From an uncultured Clostridia bacterium (GTDB lineage Bacteria > Bacillota > Clostridia > TANB77 > CAG-508): a stretch of 64,000 nucleotides of DNA. Positions 1 to 9,495 of the stretch are shown one piece after another. The DNA lies in NCBI GenBank assembly GCA_934120045.1, contig CAKOTF010000002.1:124001-188000 (forward strand), given 5' to 3'. Below the pieces are notes generated by a model. It made no database searches, was not told the DNA's origin, and worked only from the letters and a program-made list of their open reading frames with translations. How positions within the stretch are numbered: the stretch's first letter is position 1; each line of letters starts with the position of its first letter. Both the position numbers and the translations under genes were made by a program.

Positions 1-366
1 TTATATAGAACCGCTGCTTTAAATATTCAATTTAATAAATGTAAAAATTGTGGCAAATATTTTGTTCCTACAACTAAGAGTAATGAAATATATTGCACTC
101 GTATTTTTAGAAATGGTAAGACTTGTAGAGATATAGGTTATGAACTTTCTGTACAATCTGATGAAATAACAAAGTTATATAGAAATGCATATAAAACTCA
201 AAATGCCAAAAAGCAAAGAAATAAGGATATTGCTAATGTAGATAAACTATTTTCTAATTGGGCTTCTAAGGCTAAAGAGATGTATAAACTTTGTAAAGAT
301 AATAAAATTAAAATTGATGAACTTTCAAAATGGCTGAAAGATAATCAAGATTGGATTAATAAGTAG
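1..366 (+). CDS. DUF6076 family protein, C-terminal part (5' end outside window)
   Basis: The frame is open from base 1 to a TAG at 364-366, giving 121 residues. It has a zinc-ribbon-like CKNCGKYF near residue 14, further Cys at about residues 32 and 41 (TYPE 'YCTRIF', 'KTCRDIG'), then a Lys-rich helical tail ending in a KWLKDNQDW-type segment. The same layout (CQICGKYF, YCNG, TCKEYG, KxxxFDEWLE tail) occurs in the 425-residue protein at 22185-23462, so the two are paralogues of the DUF6076 type. Both sit directly upstream of a tyrosine integrase, here with only 12 bases between stop and integrase start, so they are probably co-transcribed. Function is unknown; the zinc ribbon suggests nucleic-acid or protein binding (inference). 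Confidence 0.7.
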   Translation, partial: LYRTAALNIQFNKCKNCGKYFVPTTKSNEIYCTRIFRNGKTCRDIGYELSVQSDEITKLYRNAYKTQNAKKQRNKDIANVDKLFSNWASKAKEMYKLCKDNKIKIDELSKWLKDNQDWINK

Positions 367-378
367 GAGGTAATATAT

Positions 379-1563
379 TTGGCAGGAAACATTCTATATA
401 TGGGAAATGAAAAATATAGACTTCGTGTTAGTAATGGTTTCGATTCAAATGGAAAAAGAAAATATTTCAATAAGACTGTTACTTGTTCGTCTAAAAGGGA
501 AGCCGAAAAAGAACTTGCAAAATTTATTACTTCAATTGAAGGCGGTTGCACGTATTCTGCAAAAAAAGTGACATTAAATGATTTTAGTAAACAATGGTTA
601 GAAACATATGTAAAACCTAATCTTTCACCTATAACTTACCAAAGTTATAATGAAAAATTAAATAAACATATTTTACCATATTTAGGTAACAAGCGACTTG
701 ATAAAATAAAACCTTTGGATTTGGATAATCTGTATAATTTTTTGCTAGCTAAGCCAACTAACAGAAAAGACAAAAATGGTAATTATAAAACTTTATCTCC
801 AGCTAGTGTGCATCGTGCTCATGAAATATTATCTAGCATTTTCAGTAATGCTCTTAGATGGGACATAGTTCCTTATAATCCATGTACTAAAGTTGTTCAA
901 CCTAAATTTAAACGTACTAAAATGACATGTTATGATGAAGAAACATCTAAAAGATTAATAAATGCCCTACTTGAAAAGGCTCCTATAAAATATAAATGTT
1001 TTGTTATTCTTGCTATTTTAACTGGTTTTAGACGTGGTGAATTGGTTGGTTTGCATTGGGATGATATTGATTTTAAAAATCATAAAATAAGTGTTAAGAG
1101 AAGTGCTTATTATTTAAGTGGTCAACCTACTTCTGAGAAGAGTCCTAAAACTGATTTAAGTGTTCGTACAATAGTTGTTCCTAGTATTTGCTTTGATTTA
1201 CTTAAACAATGGAGATGTGAGCAAAGTAAGATGAGACTTGCATTGGGTAAATCTTGGAATGGTGTTAAAAATGTTTTTACTACTGCTGATGGTAGAATTA
1301 TGAATCCTGCAACTGGTCCTAAATGGTTTAGTTCTTTCTTAACTAGGAATGGTTTTCCTCATATTCGTTTTCATGATTTGAGACATACTTTTGCTACTTT
1401 GCTTATTTCTGGTAATGTTGATGTTAAGACTGTTTCTCATAAATTAGGTCATGCTAGTACTGATACTACTTTGAAGTTTTATGTTCATGATTTGGAGTCT
1501 ACCGATAGAGCTAGTGCGGAGTTGTTGGAAAATATGTTAGTTGGTAATTCTAATGCGAGATAA
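379..1563 (+). CDS. int: Tyrosine recombinase / integrase (left element)
   Basis: 394-residue site-specific recombinase that would integrate and excise the left element. The N-terminal 55 residues form an arm-binding domain (YRLRVSNGFDSNGKR, AEKELAKF), residues about 60-165 the core-binding domain, and the rest the catalytic domain. All catalytic residues are visible: Arg in GFRRGELVGLHW, HDLRH, LGHAS and the nucleophile Tyr in KFYVH. The start is a TTG at 379, chosen because AGGAGG lies 8 bases upstream; no in-frame ATG has a comparable site. It resembles the integrase at 26950-28137 along its length but is clearly diverged, so the two elements have separate histories. A bidirectional terminator follows at once. 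No attachment site was recognised beside this gene. Confidence 0.93.
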   Translation: MAGNILYMGNEKYRLRVSNGFDSNGKRKYFNKTVTCSSKREAEKELAKFITSIEGGCTYSAKKVTLNDFSKQWLETYVKPNLSPITYQSYNEKLNKHILPYLGNKRLDKIKPLDLDNLYNFLLAKPTNRKDKNGNYKTLSPASVHRAHEILSSIFSNALRWDIVPYNPCTKVVQPKFKRTKMTCYDEETSKRLINALLEKAPIKYKCFVILAILTGFRRGELVGLHWDDIDFKNHKISVKRSAYYLSGQPTSEKSPKTDLSVRTIVVPSICFDLLKQWRCEQSKMRLALGKSWNGVKNVFTTADGRIMNPATGPKWFSSFLTRNGFPHIRFHDLRHTFATLLISGNVDVKTVSHKLGHASTDTTLKFYVHDLESTDRASAELLENMLVGNSNAR

Positions 1564-1588
1564 AAAAAGAGCCATACGCTCTTTTTTT
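1562..1588. terminator. Bidirectional intrinsic terminator between integrase and ATPase gene
   Basis: Perfect 11-bp stem AAAAAAAGAGC / GCTCTTTTTTT around a 5-base loop. It has T-runs on both strands and separates the converging integrase (+) and SMC-like ATPase (-) genes. Confidence 0.85.
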
Positions 1589-3020
1589 AATAAAATAAAT
1601 TTTCTTTCATTTCAATAATTTCTTTTTGTACCTCTTCAAATTTATACACAGATGCAAAAATTATTTGATGTTCTTTAAAATCACGTTCTAGTATTTTTAT
1701 CATAGCAATAGAAGCATCATCAGTAAGCTCATTTGTCTTCGGAGAATCTATTATTATTGGTAATGTCAAATTATATTTATTTTTTATTTCTTGTAAATAT
1801 GCCATTTTAAATGTAAACGACATATGTGTTAAAATTCTTCCTGTTTTTCCTTTTAATTTATTTGTCAATACAAAACTAGGGTTATCACCAATGTATTCAT
1901 CAAACTTTAATTCCTTTGCATATTTTTTTATAGTTTTATAAATTGACATTAAATAAATATTGTCTTCCGAAAGGATAGCGTGTAGTTCGCTCATTAATTT
2001 TTGTTTTCTTCTTGTTAATTGCCCAATTATATTATCTATTTGTTTTTCATTTATATTAACATCTTTTAACATTATATCGATTTCATCAGCAACAGTTTTT
2101 ACATTAAATAAAATATTTCTGTCATTCAATTCATCTTCAATTTTATTAATCTCATCTTTGATTTTGGCTAAACTTATTTCTAATTCTTTCTTTCTAATTT
2201 CATAAAATATTTGATTTTCATTATAATTTAAAATATTATCTTTGGATAATTTAACAACATCTGTATCAGAAATTTTTACATAGATATCTAACTTTTCAAG
2301 ATACTCTATTATTTTTTTATTATCATTCAAAACTTGGTTAACATCTTTAATATCTTTCTTTATTTCTGCTTCTCTCATTTTTAAAAGATTTATTTTGCTA
2401 TATAATTCACTATCATCATTTTTAGTATAAGATGTTACTTCTTCAATAATATTTTCATTCTTGTATTCAGCAATATTTTTTAATGATTTATACTTTCGTA
2501 ATTCTTCTTCAATTTTTTTTATTTCATTATTAATAGATGAAACATCTTTTTCAGATAAAGCTGAAATAAAATCCTCTATATTAAATCTATTTTTTCCTAT
2601 TATTATCCCTCTATTCAAGAGTGTCCATCCTTTTTCTTGATCTATATAAAAAATCGCCAATAAATTATTTAGAATCAAAATATCATTTATATCAAACATT
2701 TTACAATGTAATTCATTTATTTGTTCCGGCATTACATATGTTATTTTTTCATTACCTTCATAAAAATCTATTAAATCTCTATATCTTTCTAACACGTATC
2801 GTTTTGATTTTTCCATATACTCTATGGAAATATGAAAATCATCAAAGGATTTTATACCATCTGTTGCTGGTATATTATACCCCAATCCATATAATATTGC
2901 TCTTAGTAATGTAGTTTTGCCTTTTGAATTGTCTTTACTATATATTAAATTAATTTTTTCATCGAATATAAATTCTCTTTTTTTGTCTTTTCTTTGAATA
3001 ATAACTCTTTTAATTTTCAT
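1587..3020 (-). CDS. SMC/RecN-like ATPase, LmuB-like component of a candidate Lamassu-type defence pair
   Basis: 477-residue ABC/SMC-type ATPase. The Walker A region is at residues 28-36 (SKDNSKGKT, first Gly replaced by Ser), followed by a long charged coiled-coil stretch (about 140-340), a short signature-like segment and Walker B near residue 425 (LPIIIDSPKTNE). ATG at 3020 is preferred because GAAAGGG lies upstream; a TTG at 3038 would overlap that site. It overlaps the 3' end of the nuclease gene by 11 bases, so the two are translationally coupled. Known family: Lamassu systems pair a DUF4297-type nuclease (LmuA) with an SMC ATPase (LmuB). The protein is shorter than a typical LmuB and no LmuC is visible, so the assignment is inference; a generic DUF4297-associated ATPase is the alternative. 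Confidence 0.7.
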   Translation of the reverse strand: MKIKRVIIQRKDKKREFIFDEKINLIYSKDNSKGKTTLLRAILYGLGYNIPATDGIKSFDDFHISIEYMEKSKRYVLERYRDLIDFYEGNEKITYVMPEQINELHCKMFDINDILILNNLLAIFYIDQEKGWTLLNRGIIIGKNRFNIEDFISALSEKDVSSINNEIKKIEEELRKYKSLKNIAEYKNENIIEEVTSYTKNDDSELYSKINLLKMREAEIKKDIKDVNQVLNDNKKIIEYLEKLDIYVKISDTDVVKLSKDNILNYNENQIFYEIRKKELEISLAKIKDEINKIEDELNDRNILFNVKTVADEIDIMLKDVNINEKQIDNIIGQLTRRKQKLMSELHAILSEDNIYLMSIYKTIKKYAKELKFDEYIGDNPSFVLTNKLKGKTGRILTHMSFTFKMAYLQEIKNKYNLTLPIIIDSPKTNELTDDASIAMIKILERDFKEHQIIFASVYKFEEVQKEIIEMKENLFY

Positions 3021-4035
3021 ATTTACTAGCCCTTTCAAACATTCTCATTATATTTCCTTTTCTTATGAATATTCTTTTAGCTATAATTTTTGAACTAGCT
3101 TTCTCTATAACCTCCATATTACTATTTTTATTTTCTTTAAAAACTATATTATATATTTCATTTTCGTACTTAGTAATAAAATCATTACTTCTTATGTTTT
3201 GATTTTCACTTTTTGCTTTCATTATTAAATTACACATTTTATTATATATTTCAAAATCTGCCTCTTTGTAATTTATGATTTTATCATATTTATCTAACGC
3301 ATCAAAAAAATCTTCTTCTTCAATTCCCATAGCTTCATCATATTTTAACAAATTGCTATCTCCTAACTTTAATATTACAAGTCTCCACAAAACATCTTCT
3401 CTTTGTATTTTCAAATTCATTTTATTTAAAGTTGAATTGTGAAAAGCTTCTGATTCCAACATTTCTAAAAATCTATTCTTATATGGTAATAAATCAGAAC
3501 TAATAAAAGTTAGAAAATCCTCAATTTTTGTAATTACAAATTTTTTTCTAGTATCTTTGTCCTCTCCAAAATAAGGAACTTTAGCAATTATTAATTTATC
3601 TTTATTTATATTTCTTCCTAATTTTTTAAGCTGAATATCAATTTTTTCTTTTGATGATGTAGTTAATTCATCGTATTTAAGAAATGATACCAATGCAAAT
3701 TCATTTGTTCCTGAATTTAATGGATTAGGCTCTAAATTACTGATATATATTAGATTTTCAGAATCATTATCATTTACCTCTGATAATGACTCTAAGGCTT
3801 TTTTTAATTTTGATGAATATGTACTTGTATCTCCATCATTAATATTTTGTTTTGACTTTGCTTGTGCATAAATCTTTTTATTGTTATTCAATGATATTTC
3901 AATGTCTTCTCTTTCTCCTTCTACTTTCATTGCTTTAAATTTTCCAAAATATTTAATCATCAAGTATATAGCCATATTAATTTGGAACTGCCATCCGAAA
4001 GCACTTGCACTAGCGTTTCTATTCACTTCACTCAT
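3010..4035 (-). CDS. DUF4297-like (Cap4/LmuA-type) PD-(D/E)XK nuclease
   Basis: 341-residue protein with an N-terminal restriction-like fold: ASASAFGWQFQ at residues about 8-18, then VEGEREDIEI and KKIYAQAKSK, which match the E-D-x-(Q/E)xK pattern of DUF4297 endonucleases found in CBASS Cap4 and Lamassu LmuA effectors. The remainder (about 190-341) is helical, with no further motif recognised. Two ATGs compete: the one at 4041 abuts the AGAGGAA site, so the one at 4035, 6-7 bases from it, is preferred. It lies 11 bases after the type ISP gene and overlaps the downstream ATPase, so the three genes form one operon. Likely the killing or DNA-degrading effector, gated by the ATPase (inference). 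Confidence 0.7.
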   Translation of the reverse strand: MSEVNRNASASAFGWQFQINMAIYLMIKYFGKFKAMKVEGEREDIEISLNNNKKIYAQAKSKQNINDGDTSTYSSKLKKALESLSEVNDNDSENLIYISNLEPNPLNSGTNEFALVSFLKYDELTTSSKEKIDIQLKKLGRNINKDKLIIAKVPYFGEDKDTRKKFVITKIEDFLTFISSDLLPYKNRFLEMLESEAFHNSTLNKMNLKIQREDVLWRLVILKLGDSNLLKYDEAMGIEEEDFFDALDKYDKIINYKEADFEIYNKMCNLIMKAKSENQNIRSNDFITKYENEIYNIVFKENKNSNMEVIEKASSKIIAKRIFIRKGNIMRMFERASKYEN

Positions 4036-4046
4036 TTTCATTTCCT

Positions 4047-7000
4047 CTATTCATCAAAGTTTAATTTTGGTAATGAATCAATTATTTTCATCGTTTTTAT
4101 TGATACATTAATAATTCTTAATAATAAGTTAAATATATACTTTTCATCTTTTACTTCATCGCACCAATCATTTGGATCATTTACAATTCCACTCTTTTTA
4201 TCTGTTGTAATTGCATATCTTTCCATTATCCACTCTATTGCTGATTTACCATTTACTATATATTCATACGCTTTTTCAGGAATATTTTTAATAATAATAT
4301 TTTCATTGTATTCTATGATTGTTTTATCCTTATTTTTTCCAAATTTCATTTTAGTTACTTTATAATTTTCTTTATTTTTTGTGATTTCACACTTTTTATA
4401 TGTATTAACAGTTTCATAGTTTAAATGCAATTCTGCTAATTTTCTTCCGGCCTCCAAAAACTCTTTAAAATCTTCATATTCATCAACAATTGGTATTTTA
4501 GGCAATGACTTTTTCAAATCTGCTTCAAATTTTGCATTATAATCTTTTGAATTTAAGATTGCATATATATAATAAAATATATCTTCTTTAGTTATATTTT
4601 CACTTTTAAATTTTTCTTTAAATTTTATATGTATATAATCTGTTATTCCATCATGCTTTATATATTCACTATCATCTTTAGAGAACATATCGTTATTATT
4701 TTTTTCATACCAATATAATGGAAAACATTGTGTATTACTTCCTATACTATGAAGATCTGTTAAAGTATTAAAAATCATTGTTGTAAACTTTTTATTTGAT
4801 CCAAATCCAGCAATTCCTATTATCAAATTTTCACAATCACAGCTAGGAAACAATTTGTCTAATTGATAGGTTCTTTGAATAAAATCTTTTTCATAAACAA
4901 AATGTTGTTTACAAAATGGTCTGTATATAGAATCTGTTATTTTATTTTCCTTTAACTGATATTTTTTATTATTTTCTAAATCTCTTAAAAATAAATCTGT
5001 CCATACAATTTTTTCCTCATTATATTTAACAAAATTCTTAACATCAGTTTTCTTGACTGATAAATGGTATCTTTCTCTTTCAGAATTATAATAATCAACC
5101 ATATTTTGAACATTCTTCAATATATTCGATTTTGAATAATTATATAGCCATACATCCTTAGATGTTGATGCACCTAAAGAATATGTAGTAAAGTAAGATT
5201 TTGATTTTTCATCATATTTTTTCTCGGGCTCAATTGGAATAAATTTGTTAAATTGTACATTTTTTTTATTTATCCAATCATTATTTTCATCTGGAATAAT
5301 TCTTATCCATTTAATATTGGAAATATCCTTAAGTCTACTAATAATTTCCAATTTTTGTTCTCTAGTTAGATAATCTCCTATATCATAATAATGTATAAAT
5401 TTATCATTCTTTTTATTACTGTTTTTTATTAAACATGTTATTGCAACAGGCGTTCTACTTCCACTGCCAAATATTTTTCCACCTTCTTTTCTAGACATTT
5501 CACCAGATGTTCGTTGATTTCCCCTTAAATTAAATACATAAATAGATGAAAATTCATCTATTAAACACTTTCTAAAGCCAGACATTGATAAATTATCTAT
5601 AAATGCACCATTTGTTATAAATGCTATAATTCCATTATTTTCAATTCTGTCTGAAGCCCATCTAAAAGCTCTTATATAGCTGTCATATAATGAATTTTTT
5701 AAGGTTGTAGTTGAATATTTAGCATAAGTATTAAATATTCTATTATCCAAATTAGTATATTTAACATTTCCTGCATTATCATTTTGACTTTTCTGCCCTA
5801 CAGAATATGGTGGATTTCCTATACACACAGTTATAGGAAGTTCCTTCTGTTTATTAGCTCTTTCATTATTTTCTTCTAGCATTTCTGATATATACTCATT
5901 TTTTTCATACTTATCATCATATAACTGAAAAGTATCAGTTAGAACAATTCCATCAAATGGCGTATATTCTTCTTTTTTACTTAGCTCATGGAAGGTTTCT
6001 TCTATATTAATTGCTGCAATATAATATGCTAATAATACTATTTCATTTGCATGTATATCATTTGTATATTTGTATAATAAATCTTCTGGCTTGATAACAC
6101 CACTTTGAAGTAATCTTACAATAAAAGTTCCTGTGCCAGTAAATCCATCTATTATATGAACTCCATAGTCTGATAAACTTTTTCCAAATTCTTTATTCAT
6201 CAAGTATTCTACACTATGTATAATAAAATCAACACATTCTGGTGGAGTATATACTATACCTAGTTTATCAACTTCTTTTGGTAATGCTATCTTAAAGAAT
6301 TTTTCATATAATTCTAATATTATTCTTTGTTTTCCTTCTGCATTATCAATTCCTTGAGCTCTTTCCTTTACACTTTCGTGAAATTTATTTAATTTATCCT
6401 TTTCATCAGAAGACATTTCTCTATCTAAAATGTCTATCATTTTTTGCATTGTTTGAGAAACAGGATTATTCTTTACAAATTCATAATTTTCAAATAATGC
6501 ATCAAATACAGGTTTTGTAATCATATGTTGAGCTAACATTTCAATGGCATCTTCTTGAGTAATTGAATTATTTAAATTTTCTTTCAAACCAATTACAAAG
6601 TTTTCTATTTCTTTTTTTATTTCATGGTTATCACTATTAATCAATTTTCTCATTTTGTCCATATGCGAAGTTGCAATTTCTGCCACATCTTTTGCCCAAT
6701 TTTCCCAATAAATTCTTGATCCTACCTTTTTTACCATTTTAGCATAAATAGATTCTTTCCAATGGTCAAATGTCTCCATATTTATTTTTATTTGTCCTTC
6801 AATAGGATCTTTTTTATTTCTTTTAACTTTTACTTTTTTGTATCCATCATCTGGATCTTCTTCACCTTTATATCCAATACCTATGATTCCAATTTGATCT
6901 GGTTTTCTTTTATTTAAATCAATTTTATTTATTGTATTATTAAATCTATCATCATGGGCTCTTAGTGCTTGTAATATTTCCCATACCAACTTATATTTTT

Positions 7001-8840
7001 CATTTTTGTCTAATGCTGCATCTGCATCTTCAGAAGCAGAAATTCCTATAGGCAAAATTACATATCCATATTTTTTGCCTTCAGCTTTTCTCATTACTCT
7101 TCCCACTGATTGAATAATATCAACCATACTACTACGAGGATTTAAAAACATCACAGCATCTAAAGCAGGAACATCTACTCCCTCTGAAAGACATCTTGCA
7201 TTGGTTAAGATTCTACATTCTCCATCATCAATATCTTCTTTAAGCCAATTTATACATTCTTGCTTTTCTAAAGCATTAAATGAACCATCTACATGTTTTA
7301 TATCAATATTTACTAAATCTTTTTTATTACTTCCATTGTATTTTTCTTCTTTAACATGTCTTTGTATTTGTTTGAACATTCCTACTAATTCTTGTGAATC
7401 TTTTATTCTGTTGCAGAATGCAACGGCTCTTTTCATTGGTTGTGGATCTGTTATAAAATTTTCTTTTTCATCCCATGTTGAAATTTTTGATAATCCATTC
7501 CAACATCCCATAATTTTAACTGAATCTTCTAATCTTAATTCATGATCTGTTCCTTTTAATAAATCTTGTAATTCTTCTTTTACATACTCTTCATCAACAG
7601 CTAAGACTAATACCTTATAATCCGTTAATAAATCTTGTTTGACCGCATCACTAAAATTTAATTTATGAAATTCTGGTCCATATATATCTTCATCATCCAT
7701 AGAACATAGTTCTGCACTTACATCATTAGCCTTTGTTTTGGCTGCATCTCCATATATTCTTGGTGTTGCAGTCATATATAATCTTTTATTAGCATTAATA
7801 AATTCATTATTATGTACTTTTACAAAATAACTTTCGTCTTCATCACTTAAAGTAACACCTGTTGTTCTATGAGCTTCATCACATACAATTATATCTATTT
7901 TATAATCAGTAAGCTTTTGAAATTTTGATACTACATCTATTGATTGATATGTCGAAAAAATAAAGTTCATATCTCTTCCGTCTTTTTCACATTTTTCTGC
8001 CCAATTTTTCAATCTATTTATATCAGTGGTTGACGGAAATCCTAAATCTACTGAGTTTTGTCCCTTTGAAGCTTTGTTATCACTACAAACTATAGCTGCA
8101 TTAAAAGTATATCTACACTGTGCTGTCCATTCTGTCAATGTTTGACTTGCTAATGCAATTGACGGAACCAAAAACAGCACATTACCTTTTCCTTTTAGCT
8201 GCTCCTCCGCAATTCTTAAACTTGTATAGGTTTTCCCAGTTCCACAGGCCATTATTAATTTTCCTCTATCATGTTTTTTAAATCCTTCTAAAACATCTTT
8301 TATAGCTTCTTCTTGATGTTTCATTGGTGATTTTTTTTCTTTTAATTCTACATTATTATTTGAAGGGGAATATTTCTTCCAATCAATTTCTGATTCTAAT
8401 AATGTTTCTAACCCAATTCTTCCTACAGGTGGATCTTGATTTTGCAATGCATCCTCTGCATTTTTATTGTAATAATTAGTAGTAGATGCAAATAATCTAT
8501 ATGAATATTTTTTCTTTTCTCCATCAACATAAAAATACTTAGATGATGTTGCTAAAAAAGTATCTACATCGCCTTTTGTTATTTCATGATCTTCCGCATA
8601 AAATTTACACTGTATTGCCCAATATTCATTTTCTATAGTCTTTGCTACTAAATCTATACCTGTATCCCCAATATTTTCTCTATATGGAAAATCACTCCAT
8701 GTCCACACTTTTTCAATAATAGATTTATATTTAGGTTCATTTTCTAAATATATTTTTACTAATTTTTCAAATGCTGTTCCTTTATCTCTTTCATTATCAA
8801 ATACTTTTCTAAACTCTTCTAAAATCTCAACTATTTTCAT
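4047..8840 (-). CDS. Type ISP (LlaGI-like) restriction-modification enzyme
   Basis: A single polypeptide of 1597 residues combining nuclease, translocase and methyltransferase. In order: a Mrr-like PD-(D/E)XK domain (GIDLVAK about residue 60, QCKFY about 75); an SF2 helicase with Walker A ACGTGKT (about 198), DEAH box VCDEAHRT (about 319) and motif VI in QSVGRVMRK; a coupler; an N6-adenine methylase with motif I GFTGTGTF (about 898) and motif IV NPPY (about 1007); and a C-terminal target-recognition region. Length and order match LlaGI/LlaBIII-type enzymes. These modify one strand of an asymmetric site and cut after convergent translocation. ATG at 8840 is chosen over 8852 because GGGGGA lies just upstream of it. 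First gene of the operon with the DUF4297 nuclease and the SMC ATPase. Confidence 0.92.
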   Translation of the reverse strand: MKIVEILEEFRKVFDNERDKGTAFEKLVKIYLENEPKYKSIIEKVWTWSDFPYRENIGDTGIDLVAKTIENEYWAIQCKFYAEDHEITKGDVDTFLATSSKYFYVDGEKKKYSYRLFASTTNYYNKNAEDALQNQDPPVGRIGLETLLESEIDWKKYSPSNNNVELKEKKSPMKHQEEAIKDVLEGFKKHDRGKLIMACGTGKTYTSLRIAEEQLKGKGNVLFLVPSIALASQTLTEWTAQCRYTFNAAIVCSDNKASKGQNSVDLGFPSTTDINRLKNWAEKCEKDGRDMNFIFSTYQSIDVVSKFQKLTDYKIDIIVCDEAHRTTGVTLSDEDESYFVKVHNNEFINANKRLYMTATPRIYGDAAKTKANDVSAELCSMDDEDIYGPEFHKLNFSDAVKQDLLTDYKVLVLAVDEEYVKEELQDLLKGTDHELRLEDSVKIMGCWNGLSKISTWDEKENFITDPQPMKRAVAFCNRIKDSQELVGMFKQIQRHVKEEKYNGSNKKDLVNIDIKHVDGSFNALEKQECINWLKEDIDDGECRILTNARCLSEGVDVPALDAVMFLNPRSSMVDIIQSVGRVMRKAEGKKYGYVILPIGISASEDADAALDKNEKYKLVWEILQALRAHDDRFNNTINKIDLNKRKPDQIGIIGIGYKGEEDPDDGYKKVKVKRNKKDPIEGQIKINMETFDHWKESIYAKMVKKVGSRIYWENWAKDVAEIATSHMDKMRKLINSDNHEIKKEIENFVIGLKENLNNSITQEDAIEMLAQHMITKPVFDALFENYEFVKNNPVSQTMQKMIDILDREMSSDEKDKLNKFHESVKERAQGIDNAEGKQRIILELYEKFFKIALPKEVDKLGIVYTPPECVDFIIHSVEYLMNKEFGKSLSDYGVHIIDGFTGTGTFIVRLLQSGVIKPEDLLYKYTNDIHANEIVLLAYYIAAINIEETFHELSKKEEYTPFDGIVLTDTFQLYDDKYEKNEYISEMLEENNERANKQKELPITVCIGNPPYSVGQKSQNDNAGNVKYTNLDNRIFNTYAKYSTTTLKNSLYDSYIRAFRWASDRIENNGIIAFITNGAFIDNLSMSGFRKCLIDEFSSIYVFNLRGNQRTSGEMSRKEGGKIFGSGSRTPVAITCLIKNSNKKNDKFIHYYDIGDYLTREQKLEIISRLKDISNIKWIRIIPDENNDWINKKNVQFNKFIPIEPEKKYDEKSKSYFTTYSLGASTSKDVWLYNYSKSNILKNVQNMVDYYNSERERYHLSVKKTDVKNFVKYNEEKIVWTDLFLRDLENNKKYQLKENKITDSIYRPFCKQHFVYEKDFIQRTYQLDKLFPSCDCENLIIGIAGFGSNKKFTTMIFNTLTDLHSIGSNTQCFPLYWYEKNNNDMFSKDDSEYIKHDGITDYIHIKFKEKFKSENITKEDIFYYIYAILNSKDYNAKFEADLKKSLPKIPIVDEYEDFKEFLEAGRKLAELHLNYETVNTYKKCEITKNKENYKVTKMKFGKNKDKTIIEYNENIIIKNIPEKAYEYIVNGKSAIEWIMERYAITTDKKSGIVNDPNDWCDEVKDEKYIFNLLLRIINVSIKTMKIIDSLPKLNFDE

Positions 8841-8878
8841 ATCTTCCCCCATAAAATATATGCATTTATTTACTATAT

Positions 8879-8907
8879 TTTATACCACAAATTCCATTAA
8901 ATAACAA
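8879..8907 (-). promoter_or_regulatory. Promoter for the type ISP/Lamassu-like operon
   Basis: On the minus strand TTGTTA (8902-8907), 17-base spacer, TATAAA (8879-8884), about 40 bases before the ATG at 8840. Confidence 0.6.
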
Positions 8908-9017
8908 TAATTTTAGTCAAACTTTGTCCAAGTATGTAATTAATTGTTTAAATAAAAAAAGCACTTGATATTTTTAACATTTTAAGCTTAAATACACAAC
9001 CAACTGGAGGTGAAAAT

Positions 9018-9290
9018 ATGAATGCTAAAACAATAAAATCTCTATATAATGGAGATTACACTTGCATTGAAAAACCTGTTCTCGAAAATTCTAAATACTC
9101 TAGAACATTATCAAAATGCACATCACTTCAAGAAGAACTACTGCATTTGGTTGATAAAAAAACTTTTTCTCTAATTGATAATGTATTAGATTGTATGAAA
9201 GAATTGTCTGATATTGAATCTGAGGAAGCATTTATTGAAGGTTTTTCATTAGCTATATCTTTACTGTTGGAAGCACTGTCGGAGAAATAA
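9018..9290 (+). CDS. Small DUF6809-like protein of integrative elements
   Basis: 90-residue, acidic, helical protein ending in EEAFIEGFSLAISLLLEAL. The aromatic-x-x-G-F-x-x-G-type tail and size are those of the DUF6809 proteins often seen in Clostridia integrative elements. The start ATG has GGAGG 8 bases upstream. It stands alone on the plus strand, divergent from the type ISP operon; a TTGATA / TTAAAT pair near 8965 could be its promoter. The protein at 12792-13085 has a comparable tail and position in the next element. No molecular function is known to me; a role in element maintenance is only inferred from context. Confidence 0.6.
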   Translation: MNAKTIKSLYNGDYTCIEKPVLENSKYSRTLSKCTSLQEELLHLVDKKTFSLIDNVLDCMKELSDIESEEAFIEGFSLAISLLLEALSEK

Positions 9291-9294
9291 TTTA

Positions 9295-9385
9295 CCCCCT
9301 CCCCTATGTATTTCCCGAAAGTTTTAACACGACTCCCCTCGCCGTTCCCCCTTTTCATCTTGTAGAGATTAAAGGTGGGGGTGTC
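9295..9385. other. GC-rich, C-tract intergenic segment
   Basis: In otherwise very AT-rich DNA this stretch holds repeated C-tracts on the plus strand (CCCCCTCCCC, TCCC, CTCCCC, TTCCCCC) and then GGTGGGGG. CCCCCTTT and AAAGGTGGGGG can pair as a stem. It could be an RNA structure, a recombination-site remnant or a foreign junction; the sequence does not decide. The rest of the gap to 9456 shows nothing else. Confidence 0.4.
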
Positions 9386-9456
9386 TTTATATTTTTCGGT
9401 ATATAATTTTTATTTATATCTTCATACATTTTAGTATTGTCTACCGATTATCACAG

Positions 9457-9489
9457 AAAAAATAGTAACTACCTTTATTGGTAATTACT
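9457..9489 (-). terminator. Intrinsic terminator of the 12358-9496 cargo operon
   Basis: Stem AGTAACTACC / GGTAATTACT (9464-9473 with 9480-9489, one mismatch) followed on the minus strand by a T-run at 9457-9463, just after the ArsC-family stop codon. Confidence 0.8.
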
Positions 9490-9495
9490 ATACTT

